From Cyanoderma ruficeps (lineage: Eukaryota > Chordata > Aves > Passeriformes > Timaliidae): a stretch of 64,000 nt of DNA. This document shows, in pieces, positions 36,933 through 48,330 of the stretch. The number at the start of each line of letters is the position of its first letter. Positions within the stretch are counted from its first letter, which is position 1. The translations under genes and the position numbers were made by a program. The notes beneath the pieces were generated by a model. It did not search any database. It saw nothing but the letters and a program-made list of their open reading frames with translations, and had not been told where the DNA came from. Location of the stretch: NCBI GenBank assembly GCA_008694505.1, contig VZDJ01007747.1:43916388-43980387 (forward strand), written 5' to 3'.

Positions 36933-37275
36933 CTGTAGTTATTTATTTCACTTGCATTACACCTCTGACTGCAGAAAAACTTTTAAAGTTGAAACTGAAA
37001 CTCTCAATAATTTCCTTTTATTTGGAATATTGTATGATTTTCCTGGTCTGAAGAGTTGCTGTGCCTCCCATCACATCCTCACAAAAAACCCCCAAGTGTC
37101 AGAAGGTACAAAAATCCCAGTGCCAAAGAGTAGCCAACACCCAACCGTGACAATTATTGGTGTGCAGCTGCAAATTAGACAAATCCCAAAACTGATTGGT
37201 ATCACTGGGCCCCTGACCTTCTTAAGGCACCCTTTGAACCTCAAGAACTGGAAATTCTTAGTTCTTTGACAATGA
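36933..37275 (+). other. Possible 5' extension of the env remnant, unresolved
   Basis: About 340 bp between the SINE and the clear env tail. Reading frame 1 is open from 36952 to 37266, the same frame as the env tail, then has two stops (37267 and 37273). I do not recognise an env domain in it, so the viral left boundary is unknown. Confidence 0.35.
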
Positions 37276-37436
37276 AACTTCGCACCTTGTCTAAAGGAGC
37301 TTTTCAAAATAGGTTTGTATGTATTGATTGTTATAGTAGCAATCTTAGTGATAGTGCCTTGTGTAGTTCACTGTGTGCAGCAAATGATGAATAAGACCAC
37401 CAACCAAGTTTTTACAGTTCAAGAAAGAGGGGGAGG
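37276..37436 (+). pseudogene. Endogenous retrovirus env, C-terminal remnant
   Basis: The frame encodes a short lead, then about 20 hydrophobic residues (roughly 37309-37377, mostly I, V and L), then a basic, cysteine-containing tail. This is the usual layout of the membrane anchor and cytoplasmic tail of a retroviral transmembrane envelope subunit. It ends in a purine-rich tract (37421-37436: A and G only) directly followed by TGTG, the LTR start. Two in-frame stops lie just upstream, and the surface part, fusion peptide and gag-pol are absent. It is dead. The short cytoplasmic tail and overlap with the purine tract suggest a betaretrovirus-like (ERVK-type) origin, with moderate certainty. 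Confidence 0.72.
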
Positions 37437-37787
37437 TGTGAGAAATGGATTTGTAGAGGATTCTCAAAGCCTGACTGAAAGCTCACATAGTCTTGTCCAT
37501 CTGTGCGCAAACTCTGAGATAAGGTGTGCTGAGTCAGAAAGGCCATGGAATAGAGAAGATGCAAACAGACCAGATATTTTTGAGAATTAGAACTGTCAAA
37601 GATATATTGTAATATAAATAATAGGTGATTGGTGTTAGATGTATCAGCAGCATTGTGTGGCAAAAGCTAATAGGCTGGAAAACATTTATAAGATGTTGTA
37701 ACAAAGAAATAGGTTGGCTTCTGACTGAATGCTGTTGAGTTTTACATCTCTTGTGTTTCACCCTTCTACGAGATTGATAATGGAACA
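37437..37787 (+). mobile_element. ERV 3' LTR (family D), joined to env tail
   Basis: It begins TGTGAGAAATGG right after the polypurine tract and ends near GATTGATAATGGAACA, about 350 bp. ACATTTATAAGATG at about 37682 is a TATA-like promoter word. The right end could be 37787 or 37790 because ACA is repeated. As the 5' half of the provirus is missing, no target-site duplication can be compared. It is the only LTR here still attached to internal viral sequence. Confidence 0.75.
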
Positions 37788-40700
37788 ACATCTTTAAAAG
37801 CACCTCTCAGCTCTCTGTAGAGCTGAGTTTTTCCAACCCTCATCCTACACGGAGATGCCAGGGGGGACCTGTCACTAAGGATTAACCCAGGTACCAACAC
37901 AAAACCGTAAATGCCACCCTGAGCTGTCCACAGCTGTGAACAAAACCCTCGGTTGAAAGGCACTTTCCTCTCAATTGCTTTGCTAATAGTGAAACAACAT
38001 CCCAAGGTAGGTTGTAAAGTTGCTGCCTGTCGTTGAGATGAATGGAAATGACTGGCTGTGATTGCTGCCTTGATAAACTTATTTACTACCAGAGCGGCAG
38101 CCCTTGGCTGGGCTGTAAAAAGGGAGTAATTATTACACAATGATTATATAATGAAAAGCAACTATTTGTTGTGGGAAAATGAGCACGTTTCCTGAGTGGT
38201 ACCTTAGTGTACCTCAGTCTAAGTGGGGTGCAGGCTCACAGTCGGAGCAGGGCAGGGCAGCGTTTGGGAAGGTGAAATTCCAGCACGAAATTCCCGAGCA
38301 GGGAGCCCACACACACAGCGGAAGGAAGCCGTGGTATTTTTATCTCAGTCACAGAACATGAAGCGTCTCCACTTTTCCAGCTCCAGATTTAATGTGACTG
38401 GAACCACGTGTGGGATTTCCCTGCAGCTGGGGAGCAGATGGTGCCAGGTTATGCAACGTGGGGTGTGGGGACAGCCAGCCAATGCCCCAAACCTGCTGCT
38501 CCTCGTGGCACTGAGAGAGGAGAACCCTCAGAAATAAATACATAAATATAAAAATGTTCTCCAAGAACACAGAATCCTGGCTTCACAGAAGTAACTGGAA
38601 AATTATCACTTAATTCTGCCTGTTCAGAATGTCCTTCAGGGAGTTCAGAGATACCTTTGGCACTTAGGAAGACACTGTAATTACTGTAAATGATGTAAAA
38701 TCCTTTGAGCTATGAGAGATTCGACCAGTCTGATCAATACCTTGCAATAACAAGGTTTAGCTTGGTAAGAACTGTTGTGCAGTAATAACATTGCTTATGA
38801 TTTATTCTGCTTAGCTTCCAAGTTTTTAGTCCAACAAACCTGTGTATTTGAACAAAACCGGGTCACAGAGCAGTGCTGGTGGGTTGGGTCTTGTGGGTTT
38901 TGCCACAAGGAAGCAACGTGCTCCTCCTGGCCTGGCTGGAGGTTGAAAGGGAATGAGGAGGGTGCCAGCACATCCAAGATAAGCAGGGAAAAACCACCCG
39001 AAGCACAGACAAATGCCTGGGGCAGACAACATACCTTGAGAAAAGGGTTATTCCCTTAGCACAAGTTTTCCATCCTCTTTTTTTTTTTATTTTTTCACTT
39101 TTCTTCCTTGTGGGATCTACCTATGGATCCTACCCCAAAAAACAGTAGGGTTTCCTGTTCCTATCAGGGCTGCATGAGCAGCTTCCCTTTTATTCTGTAA
39201 AAGAGGATCATTCATGGGGAAAACATCCAAAGGAAACTACTTGCTCTGTCTATGGCTATAACTACTCATCTGAAATAAAACATTGGACATGGCAACATCC
39301 ACTGAGTAATGTTCCACAGATTGCAGGCAGCAGCTCTCTGCACTTTATGCTCTGAACAGAACTATATTTTAAGTTCAAGCTCTGATTTGCAAACACCTTA
39401 AAATGCCTGGAAATTTCACCGCTGCCTTTTACTTACTCATTTCAGCTCCTGTGCCTCGGCACCTCTCAGCTTTGATGCATTGAGAGTCATTAGCAAGTAA
39501 AGCACTTTGAATCTATGCTTCTGAGTTTATGTTTCTGAACACAAGCAAAACTCATACCCATTAGTTATTTACTGAGCTGGAGACTGCTAAAATATATCTC
39601 GAGGAGGTTCACGGGTTTTTTTCATTTCAGTTCATCTTATTGGGAGTTTTGTTAATGGAAGTTTCAGCAGGTGAGGAGCTCTTTTATTTTTACATGCAGT
39701 CTATGCAGTTTAAATGCCATTTCATTAAAAGCTATTTATGAACAAAACAGTTGAAAGCAAATGTGAATTGCCCAAAGCATTTTTCCCCATTGTCTGTGCT
39801 TAGGCTGTTCCCCGAAATCAACATTTTGATGGACTTTTGTTTTTCTTGCGTTGCAGGTTTTTATCCCATGCATGTAACAAATGAAAACCATGAATTGGAG
39901 TGGACGTGGCATTTTGAAAACCACAAAGCACTTGATTTATTCAAATTATGTTTACACAGGGATTATTTCACCCACCAGTGAAATGCAGCTGCCTCTGGCT
40001 TGGAAAACGTCAGTCTTTAAAAAGAAACATTGCTAAGTGAAAAGAACTTTATCTCATATAAAACTTGAGGAGCAATGTAGGCTTGCAGAATGTAATTACT
40101 CATTTGGATCTTAGCCCAGACACCAAAGCTATCATTGCCTCTTTAGCAAGAGTAACTTGGAATCTTAAGTGCTTGCACATAATGAAAGCCTTGATTCTGC
40201 AACCTTTCTGGAAAATAAAATTAGTATTAGTAGTATAATGCTTCCCAAATATTTAGATGTAATTGCACTTATAATTTACACCACACTCTGAAGAGGCCTC
40301 CAGGCACTCTGTGAAAGTAAAGGTGGGTTTGATTTTCAGAACAGCCCTGTTCACCAGTTCTGGACATCCATGTTTTAAAGCCTGCAAAATGTTGTCTCAA
40401 GAGAAATAGGTGGCTCTGATATGGCTCCTGCATCCATGCAGGACTTCTCAGTGTCCCAAAAGGGAAGTTTCCTGCCTGGCAGAGGCATCTGCAGGGATGT
40501 GGTCACACGGTGAGCACTGTGACAGCAGGAGCTGCTGAGAAGGATTGGTTCACCTCTCAGCCTATTGATTGTGGGGTTTGCAGCAGCACTTCAGCACTGG
40601 TGTCAAAATCATCGATGGGTTTGTGATAAAACTTCCATGATTTTAAAAAGCAGTGAGTTTCCAGAGCGGGCACATCCGTTTTCTCTTTGATGTCCGATGT

Positions 40701-41211
40701 CTATACAATCGTTTCTATTCACAGCAAAATTGGTGAGCGTCTCCAGCAATGAAGCTGTTATCTTTTTCCTTCTGTATCCTTGGCATTTTCATCAGTCTCC
40801 CCAAAGGATTCTCTGTCTTCCCTTCCCAGATTTTGAGCTATTGCCAAACTGTCATCTGAAGATCTGTGTTATTTTAACGTTGTCTTGGTAAAATATCTGA
40901 CCCAAAATTGGAGGAGAAGAGAAACATCATCCAAATGGTATTAAAATCCATATTTTACATACTACGGCTGTTTCATAAAACCTATTGGAAAGATAGGAAG
41001 AGAGAGAAAAGAATGGAAGTTTGTAAGGAATGACACATAAATGAAAAGAATAAGGGTGTGGAGGTTTCCATTTTTTTCTTAAAAAAGGAGTTTGGGTCTG
41101 TTCTAAATTGACAAAATTTTTGATCAGTGTTACCTTACAAGATGTTAGAGAATCTGTTATGTGAAATCTCTGTAATAATAAAACAAAAATAGCTCCCCAC
41201 AGTTTATGAGC
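37788..41211. other. Single-copy sequence, no gene seen
   Basis: About 3.4 kb without recognised transposons. A 9-bp-arm hairpin sits at 37806-37827. The parts 38010-38160 and 39430-40250 are A/T-rich and complex, candidates for conserved non-coding DNA. Frames are at most 124 codons and unsupported. Confidence 0.45.
37806..37827. repeat. Perfect inverted repeat, 9-bp arms
   Basis: CTCAGCTCT and AGAGCTGAG are exact complements around the loop CTGT. It lies about 18 bp after the family D LTR. Confidence 0.9.
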
Positions 41212-41327
41212 ATAGAATCATGGAATGAAAGAATCATAAAATTAAAGAGTCATAAAATTAAAGAATCATGGGATGGTTTGTGTTGGAAGGGACCATAAAG
41301 ACCACCTCATTCCAACCCAGTCATGGA
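41212..41327 (-). mobile_element. CR1 LINE, 3' end, antisense, expanded tail
   Basis: Read on +, the tail repeats appear as ATAGAATCATGGAATG, then ATCATAAAATTAAAG units, then GGATGGTTTGTGTTGGAAGG and GACCACCTCATTCCAACCC. The tail region is longer than usual because a 15-16-bp ATAAAATTAAAGA unit is doubled. It directly abuts the next CR1. Confidence 0.87.
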
Positions 41328-41424
41328 CAACTGGCTCTAGGTGACCTTGCCTGAGCAGGGAAGTTGGACAACAAGACCTCCAGAGGTCCCTTTCAAATTC
41401 AGCCTTTCACTGATTCTCTGATGC
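41328..41424 (+). mobile_element. CR1 LINE, 3' end, sense, abutting the previous one
   Basis: It reads CTGGCTCTAGGTGACCTTGC, TGAGCAGGGAAGTTGGACAA, GACCTCCAGAGGTCCCTTTC and the tail CACTGATTCTCTGATG. This is a different CR1 subtype from its neighbour. The two 5' truncation points meet at about 41327, so the tails point outward. Confidence 0.87.
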
Positions 41425-44400
41425 AGTAATTCTATAAACTATATATGAGTTTAAATAACTTTCAGCCTTATGAAACTGAAGATCTTCAAAATAAGATTAG
41501 AGATGTAAAAACATCTGGCTTTACAGATTCTCCCCATCTGTCAGAAGTACAAATTCTTCTAAGTCTACCAGTTGGTCGGAAAATTCCCTTTTCAATGTTT
41601 CAAATGCTTTTTCACCTGATTGAAAATATCCTAAACCAAAAGGGCTGTAATTATACAGTGCCCCGGGGAAAAAAAATTGCAAGTTTCCTGCATCCTACTG
41701 TTGGATTTCATGGTGCCCATCAGAGAGGGGGCAAGAGGTAGAAACAGGTCAGTGTGTGGTGGAGCAGAGAGCAGCAGGTGAGAAAGGATGATAGAAGAGT
41801 CTGAGAAATTGCTGGCAGTTGTGGTCCAGCCCTTCAAAAATTCCTGTCAAGAGGCAGAACTAGACACATGCTATTTTTCACTACTCTATGAGCCTCTCAT
41901 GGTAATGAGAGAAACTTGGGGTGGGTTTTTCCCCTCTGCTCTGTGTGTGCTTGTGGCCACATTGCAGAGGGAGGAAGGAGCTCTTTGTTTCCTTGCAAAT
42001 TGATATTTGAAAACTTCTCCCCTTTTAACGAACTCATTCATCTTCACAGCACCTTTGCAACCAGGCAATTTCTACAAATCAAGCTGAGCATTCGATCTGT
42101 GTTGTTTTTAATGATCTTTCTTGCCAATATTTATAATGTGCCTTGAAAGCTGAGGCAGACCATGGGCTAGATATTTAATATTAATTAATGTGTCACTCCC
42201 CAGAACACACACATGCTGAGAAAACGAGTAAACATGTTTAATTCTACCAGAGGGGCTGGAGACACTTGTAAATTGCTAACTAATTTTAAAGGTGTCCCTT
42301 CCTCCCTTTCTTCAGAGATCCATTTCCTCGTGCTGTCCCCTGCTTTTTAATTGCTGCAATCTCACTTCTGCAACCTAAATTTCACCTCCCTTTTGCCCAC
42401 ACTACCATTGCCTGTGACTCTTTCAAGCAAGATTAATAAAACTTTTCATAATTGCTATCAGTGCCTATTCACTAGCGCCCAATGGGGCAGATTGCTTTGG
42501 AAAGGGAAGGGAGAGTTTTGGAGAAAAAGATCCCCAAAAAAACAGAGGACACAGAGGTGACTATAATTTTAAAAAATTCATGTTGTTTCTACACTCTGCT
42601 AAATGTCATTCAAGAAAGGCCAAGAAATATTCTGATTGATATATTGTGAGTCAAGGCTATGATAACAGATAGAATATATAGATATTAACAACAGATCAGG
42701 CAAAAGAAACCCTATGAGACAGCTTTGGTCTGTGTGATAAGGAAGCTGTGAAAGTATTATGGAGCCAAAGATGATCAGAAAATCAACGTTCCCTTCCCTT
42801 TTCTGTAACAGAACTTAAATCTTGCCTTCAGGACGTCAGTAGCTTTGGGTCTGCTCTCTGTCTAGGCGAGATTTACTTTGCTCTCAGAGCATGTAGGGTT
42901 GAGTTGAAGCATGGTGGCTTTTATGCAGAGATATCCCAGGTGATAAATTAAATGGCCAGTGCAGGGGTGATTATGCACAGATTTTTCCTGCTCCTGTGTT
43001 TGTTTTCTGTTTCCCTTTTCCAAAGCAAAATATCACACTGCTGGGGTTGTGTCTCAGTGGAAATCAAAAAATTCAAATAGGAGAAAGGTGAGGAACATTT
43101 TCTCCCCTCTCAGCAGCTTTTTGGGGGTGGTGTTGGATTTGCTGCACCCTTGAATTGTCTCAAGCTCAGTTCTGGTGATTTTGCTATAAGAATGCAAAAA
43201 AAATTTCTATACTGGAATTGCTAGTTTTTCTGTCAAATGCCATGTAAATGCCATTAGTCTGAATTAAATTTCTAATTTAGATTGGCTTTTTTCTGCCTTT
43301 ATCCTTTTCCAGTAGACTGCTATTCCCATGTAGTCTTAAACATTTCCTAAAGCCCTTCCTTTAGGCTAAAATATCCCTTCCTATATTTCTTCCTCTCTCC
43401 AGCTGCCTTATTCCTTATGAAATTCCTTCTTTATCACCTCAAGAGAAAGTCAGTACATTTTTAATGTCTAGTTCCCCCTTTCTGGATTAGTGTGGGATAA
43501 ACCTAATCATAGCTGCTGTTGAGAATAGCACGATGCCACTGATGGAATTAATAAGGAAGGAATGAAAATATGTTTTCAAAGTCTGCCCAGCTCTGTCCTA
43601 GAAAGTCCTTTAGACGGGTGTGAACTGAACGCTTTGGGTTTAGGAGAAATTAACAAATCCCATTAAATCCAAGCAGATTTCACTGAGCTCTGCATTTCCT
43701 GAGCTCCCTGTTACCTCACCTCCAGCGCATTGGTGACACGCCAGCAGATTGATCTGCAAAATTTCCTTCTTTATGACATTCTATAAAATACTTTATGGGA
43801 CAAAAGACAGATATATCCCTGTCTCACACAGCTTCCAAATTGCAGCTTAATTAAAGCGCTGGGAGACACAAAGGGAAGACAAGGGCACAAGATAAAAATC
43901 AGAGGGTTGTATTCTTGCACAATGGATTCCCATTACCCTAAACAGAATCCTACCAGGGGATGGATGTCTCTCAGCAAGATATCTTTTATGGCACTGTAAA
44001 TACAGCAAGGAAATGCTCAAGTTTTCGTTCTGTTGGACAGGGAGAAGGGAAGGTCAGTCAGAAAAGGAGAAGGGAAAGCCTTTGGGGAGTAAAAGGGTCC
44101 TTGGCACAGGGTGACAGAGAGCCTCCGTGGGCAGATTCCTGGCAAAAAAAGCAGCAAAGCTGTGTGGTGGAAGCCAGGCTGAAGCAGTGAAAAGGCAAAG
44201 GAAGAAATCTCTGGGTGTGCCAGCAGAAGGACCAGGTCACCACCCCAGAGCTGCAGATTCTGCATCGCTGTCATGGGAAGCTGCTCCTTGTGATGGTCAA
44301 GTCCTCCTCTTTTTATCTTTCTTTAGGTTTGGGAACTGGTGCAGAACCCATTGCACAACAAGCAGAGAGGAGAGAGAAGGGCGATAAGCCTGTGGTAAAG

Positions 44401-44726
44401 GCATGTGTGTGCCATTACATTCTGAAAATGTGATGTGGTGACAACCAAACTGAAGGCTCTTGGACTCAATAGCAAGGCACAGGTTTGTTTCAGCCTGGTT
44501 TCAAACAGTTAAGAGAGACAAGAAACATGTCTGGGGAGATGGAAAAGCAGTATTTGGCTACTTTTTAGAGATATGATTGCATTCAGGCAAATTTAAACAG
44601 CCAATAACTATTAAAGCTGTTAAGTTTGTTTATTCAGACTGACAATGAAGGAAGATAAATAGTCCTGTCTTAAGAAGAGGTAGAACAAATCATGCCCAGA
44701 AACAACCCTGAATAATGATTTTAATC
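41425..44726. other. Single-copy sequence, no gene seen
   Basis: About 3.3 kb with no recognised repeats. Frames of up to 98 codons on both strands lack any domain. Nothing links them to a gene. Confidence 0.5.
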
Positions 44727-45690
44727 ATAGAACCACAGAATAGTGAGTTGGAAGGATCTCACAAAGATGACTGAGTCTGACTTCTGGTCCTGCAAAGGAC
44801 AACCCCCAGAATCCCACCCTGTGCCTGAGAGCCTTGTCCAAATGAGCTCCTTGAACTCTGTCAGACTTGGTGCTCTGACCATTGCCATGGTGTCCTGGGC
44901 TATGTAACCAAAAAATTGTTTATTCTATTTTTCCATCTGTCGAAACCAGTTGGGGATGTGTTTTCTTTATCTCTTGTATAATCCATTCCTCCTCACTCCA
45001 GGGGGAGGGGCAGGTGCCTTCTGCTAATGGGCAGCTGTTCAAACCAGGTGGGGCAGTGTTCTTTATCTCTTCCACCACCCATCCTCCCTCCAGGGGATAT
45101 CTGCTGTTCATGGGCCATCCAGGCTCACTGCAGGGCTGATACAAATACATCATCCCATTGGGTGATGCTCCACCCAGGGGGAGGAGCCCAGCATTCCTAC
45201 CTGGATAAAACCTGGGATTCAGAACATCAGGACAGCCTGTTTGCACTGGATTGCCAGAGGAAGACCGGACTCATCTCACCTCCACTGGACCTTCCGAGGA
45301 AAACTGCACCCTTCTACAGGATCATCTCTGCTCCAACAGAACCACATTTGTCACTGCAGGAGGACTTGATTGGACTGTTCCCAACACCCTGACCAAAGGG
45401 TGTCAGGTCCTATTTCTGACTTGGTCAGGGTTCTAGGATTTTTGTTTGTTTATTTGCTTTTCTTTTTTGTACTACTACATTAGTATTCTTAATATTCCTA
45501 GTAAAGAACTGTTATTCTTATTCCCAAATTTTTGCCTAAAAGTCCCTTAATTTCAAAATTATAATAACTGGGAGGGAGGGGATTTGCATTCTCCCTTCTG
45601 AGGTAAACTCCAGCTTTCCCTGGAAGATATCTGCCTTCCCAAACCAAGACAAATGGGGAGCCTGTTCAGTGCCCAGCCACCCACCCTCCC
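44727..45690 (-). mobile_element. CR1 LINE, antisense, split by an LTR insertion
   Basis: The CR1 occupies 44727-44890 and resumes at 45652-45690. Left part on +: ATAGAACCACAGAATAGTGA, GAATCCCACCCTGTGCCTGA, CTTGAACTCTGTCAGACTTG and GACCATTGCCATGG. Right part: GGGGAGCCTGTTCAGTGCCC. With the 761-bp LTR removed, the text follows the usual antisense CR1 order (GTGACCACTGCCCTGGGG... in related copies). Confidence 0.9.
44891..45651 (+). mobile_element. ERV solo LTR, family A copy 3, nested in CR1
   Basis: 761 bp, from TGTCCTGGGCTATG to AAACCAAGACA. It is flanked by CATGG (44886-44890) and AATGG (45652-45656), a 5-bp duplication with one change. Inside are an inverted CCAAT-like word (CCCATTGGG at about 45154), TATA-like GGATAAAACC (about 45203) and AGTAAAG near 45500, all set for + transcription. 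The family open frame is interrupted here by a frameshift (121 codons, 45027-45392, continuing in another frame from 45251). It is the full-length form and a good reference for the family. Confidence 0.93.
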
Positions 45691-45805
45691 ACCCACAGGC
45701 AGGACCTGGTTAAAGTGAAGGGACTGATTTAAAAATAAGGAAAAGATGAACCTTGACTGATGTATGGCAGGTTGCTTTAGAGCGATTAATTAATTAAATG
45801 CATAT

Positions 45806-45945
45806 AGCTCTTCCCTGTGAGGGTGGTCAGGCCCTGGCACAGGGTGCCCAGAGCAGCTGTGGCTGCCCCTGGATCCCTGGCAATGTCCAAGGCCAGGCTG
45901 GATGGGGCTTGGAGCAACCTGGGACAATGGAAGTTGGAAATTGGA
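45806..45945 (+). mobile_element. CR1 LINE, 3' part, tail missing
   Basis: It begins AGCTCTTCCCTGTGAGGGTG, then GTGCCCAGAGCAGCTGTGG and GGATGGGGCTTGGAGCAACC. It fades at about 45945, before the tail. Confidence 0.9.
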
Positions 45946-47757
45946 ACTTTGGGTGGAAAGTTTGGGGCACTGACAGTTTGAATTCAACAGCGAGGATTTT
46001 ATACCATGAAATATTAGAGAAATGAAGCAATCCAGTCCTTTCAGAGGGATGTATCCTACAAGGACATCCTGAATAAGCATAAGATGCTGGTTTAATTCCC
46101 AGCCTTTTATGAGTAGCTGGGATATTCTTAGCCAAACTGAATTATGCACCCAATCCACCCCAAAAGCTGTTCAAATCAGTGTGTTTTATTGTGCAACGGA
46201 GATGGGCTGAGAACCCAACTGGTGGCTGTCAGGGAGCTGGCAGTGAGTGATAATTCAGTGCTTTTAGTCACATCCACATTCACATTACTTGAAACTAATA
46301 GAGGGAAAAACAATACGAATAAAGCCAGAGGGGTTTGTGCTAGAATTTTATTGAACTAAAAATGGAACTATGAAATTAAGTTGGTCAGGCAATAAGATAT
46401 GTGCCTGAAATTTTTGGCTTCAATATGAGGATAATTGAAAACTGCCAAAGTTTCACATTAGTCTATTAGTAGTGGTTGAGTCTTAATATTAGAACTCCAG
46501 ATGGGGAAAAATGAAAGTCTTTCCTCCTCCTTGTGGTATGTGTCGCATTGCAAGGAAAGAGAAAGTACCTAGAGCAACACATAATTAGTTAATACCAGGA
46601 ATTATCCTTCTTTCTTAAAATCAGCAGCTTGTGTTGAGATCCATAAGTGCCTGCCTCCTGGGCATTGTTCTTTAAGCACTATTAATTGCAGCTAATGGTA
46701 TTAATTGCCATTTGCATTTGTCTGTCAAATGTGGAAAGAGCTATATATTGCACATGCAGTCTCTTCCTGATCCTCTTTTTCAGAAATCAGGTTGGGGAAG
46801 ACTGAGAAGAGGAGGCTCAGAGACATCCCAGCCCCGTGTGAGGAAATATCTCACAAATTTCCCTTTGGAGAGTTGTTGCATTTGTAGTTTGTGTTCAAAC
46901 TTTGTAATAATAACGGGGTTTGGCTTAATGTTTTATGGAGGGATTTTTTAAATTGGATCAGAATTCTGCCTTAAGTCTTCATTAAAAAGACATTTACCCC
47001 CCACCATGCCCAATTCTTCCTACGGAACTGCAGATTCTGCTGATTTTGCCTTAGGGACAATCAAGCAGCAGATCTGCTCGAGGACAGCATCCATTTCACA
47101 GGGATCAAAACCCTGGCATGTGCTGCTGTGTGAGTGATGTTGGGCCTGTCCTACACAGCTGGGAGGGGAGCACAAGTTCCCCTGTTTAGCCCCAGAGGTA
47201 TCTGCACGTGACTGTCTTGTGCTGTGAGCCCTGCCCATAGAACAAAGTCTGCCACAGGACTGTGACTCCAAAAATATGTTATTATAGATCAGGAGTCTAT
47301 AAATGCCAAAGCCACAAATCATTTCCCATTATCTTTTTGCAACTGAGGCAAGAATACCACCGTGATTTATCTGGGAATCTATAAACACTGAGCCTGACAA
47401 AGATCTGCTGGAGAGGTTCTGCTTCCAGTTGTTCCATCCTGGGCTGCACAGGGAGAGCATTGTAACCACATGGACAAAATTCCACAGGTTATTCCTCACT
47501 GCCCAACAGCTTGTGCTGTCACTTATAAATACAAAGAATAATGGGTTTCATATGGGACTGTAATGGTTTCACATTCGTCAATTTCTGTTTTCCAAAATCA
47601 GTGTAGTGGTTTAAGAGTTTAACATAATCATTTACTCTTTTTCTACTGTGAGAAAATTTCCCGCCTAGTTACTGATTGGTTTTGCTATTCCCTTGAAAAC
47701 AATCACTTCTTTCCCAAACTACCACAGGGACTGAACAGGATACCCTACAAAAACCTC
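45946..47757. other. Single-copy sequence with a short TIR-bounded unit
   Basis: No gene is recognised. Frames are at most 122 codons and overlap CR1 at the left. A 125-bp unit with LTR-like ends is listed separately. Confidence 0.45.
47602..47726 (+). mobile_element. Possible short LTR-like unit with inverted ends
   Basis: It starts TGTAGTGGTTT and ends AAACTACCACA. The ends are inverted complements at 9 of 11 positions and follow the TG...CA rule. It contains CTGATTGGTTTT, a CCAAT-type word. No target-site duplication is visible (ATCAG against GGGAC), so it may be a deleted LTR or a chance structure. Confidence 0.3.
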
Positions 47758-47884
47758 AGGGCTCTCAGGCGCAGGGTGGGGTTGTTGGTTTTTGGGGTTG
47801 TTGGGGTGTCCTTTGCAGGGCCAGGAGTTGGACTCAATGAACCTCATGGATCCCTTCCAGCTCCAGATATTCTGTGATTCCAGG
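47758..47884 (+). mobile_element. CR1 LINE, 3' end, GGGCCAGGAGTTGG subtype
   Basis: It shows GGCGCAGGGTGGGG, a doubled GTTGTTGG(G/T) section, GGGCCAGGAGTTGGACTCAA, TGGATCCCTTCCAGCTCCAG and the tail GATATTCTGTGATTCC. The family C LTR begins a few bases later, so the LTR inserted at or near the CR1 tail. Confidence 0.9.
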
Positions 47885-47889
47885 GTGAT

Positions 47890-48330
47890 AATCTGTCGAC
47901 TGCCGAGGCTGGGAGTGTCCCAACTTGAGGGACAGAAAGATGAGCAGGCGCAGCAGCAGTTGAAGGGAACAAACTCTTTAATTCAAAAATCTGACTCCAT
48001 TTATATACATTTGTACAACTGTCAAGAGATTGGCTACACAGGTCGCCACCTCTCTAACCTGGATGGTGGACATCACCATCAATCAATTCTTCTCTCAGAG
48101 GAGAAGTATGTAAACATTCTAAAAATACAAATTGTTTAGACGAAGGTGCGTGAGAATCTGCAGCAACAAAGACAGAAGGCAGAAAATTCCAGGTGACAAT
48201 AATCAAGCTGCACTGGGACCACACAACAGAGAGAGGCAGAGCCTGCCCTTCTAAACCATCTTTTACTCCCATTTGTCAACATGGCAGTTTGTCTGCGCAG
48301 ACAGACAGACACCAGGAGAGCAGACAGCAA
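47890..48330 (-). mobile_element. ERV LTR, family C copy 2, antisense
   Basis: The reverse complement aligns with 11.9-12.2 kb: TGCAGATTCTCACGCACCTT, TTTTTAGAATGTTTACATAC, TGTAGCCAATCTCTTGACAG and TTTATA-type words before ATTAAAGAG. The right part (the U3 in antisense) does not match copy 1, so this is a different subfamily or a recombinant. The left end is probably at TGTCGACTGCC (47894). The right end is uncertain, somewhere near 48330-48360. CAGACAGACAGACA repeats at about 48296-48311. Confidence 0.68.
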
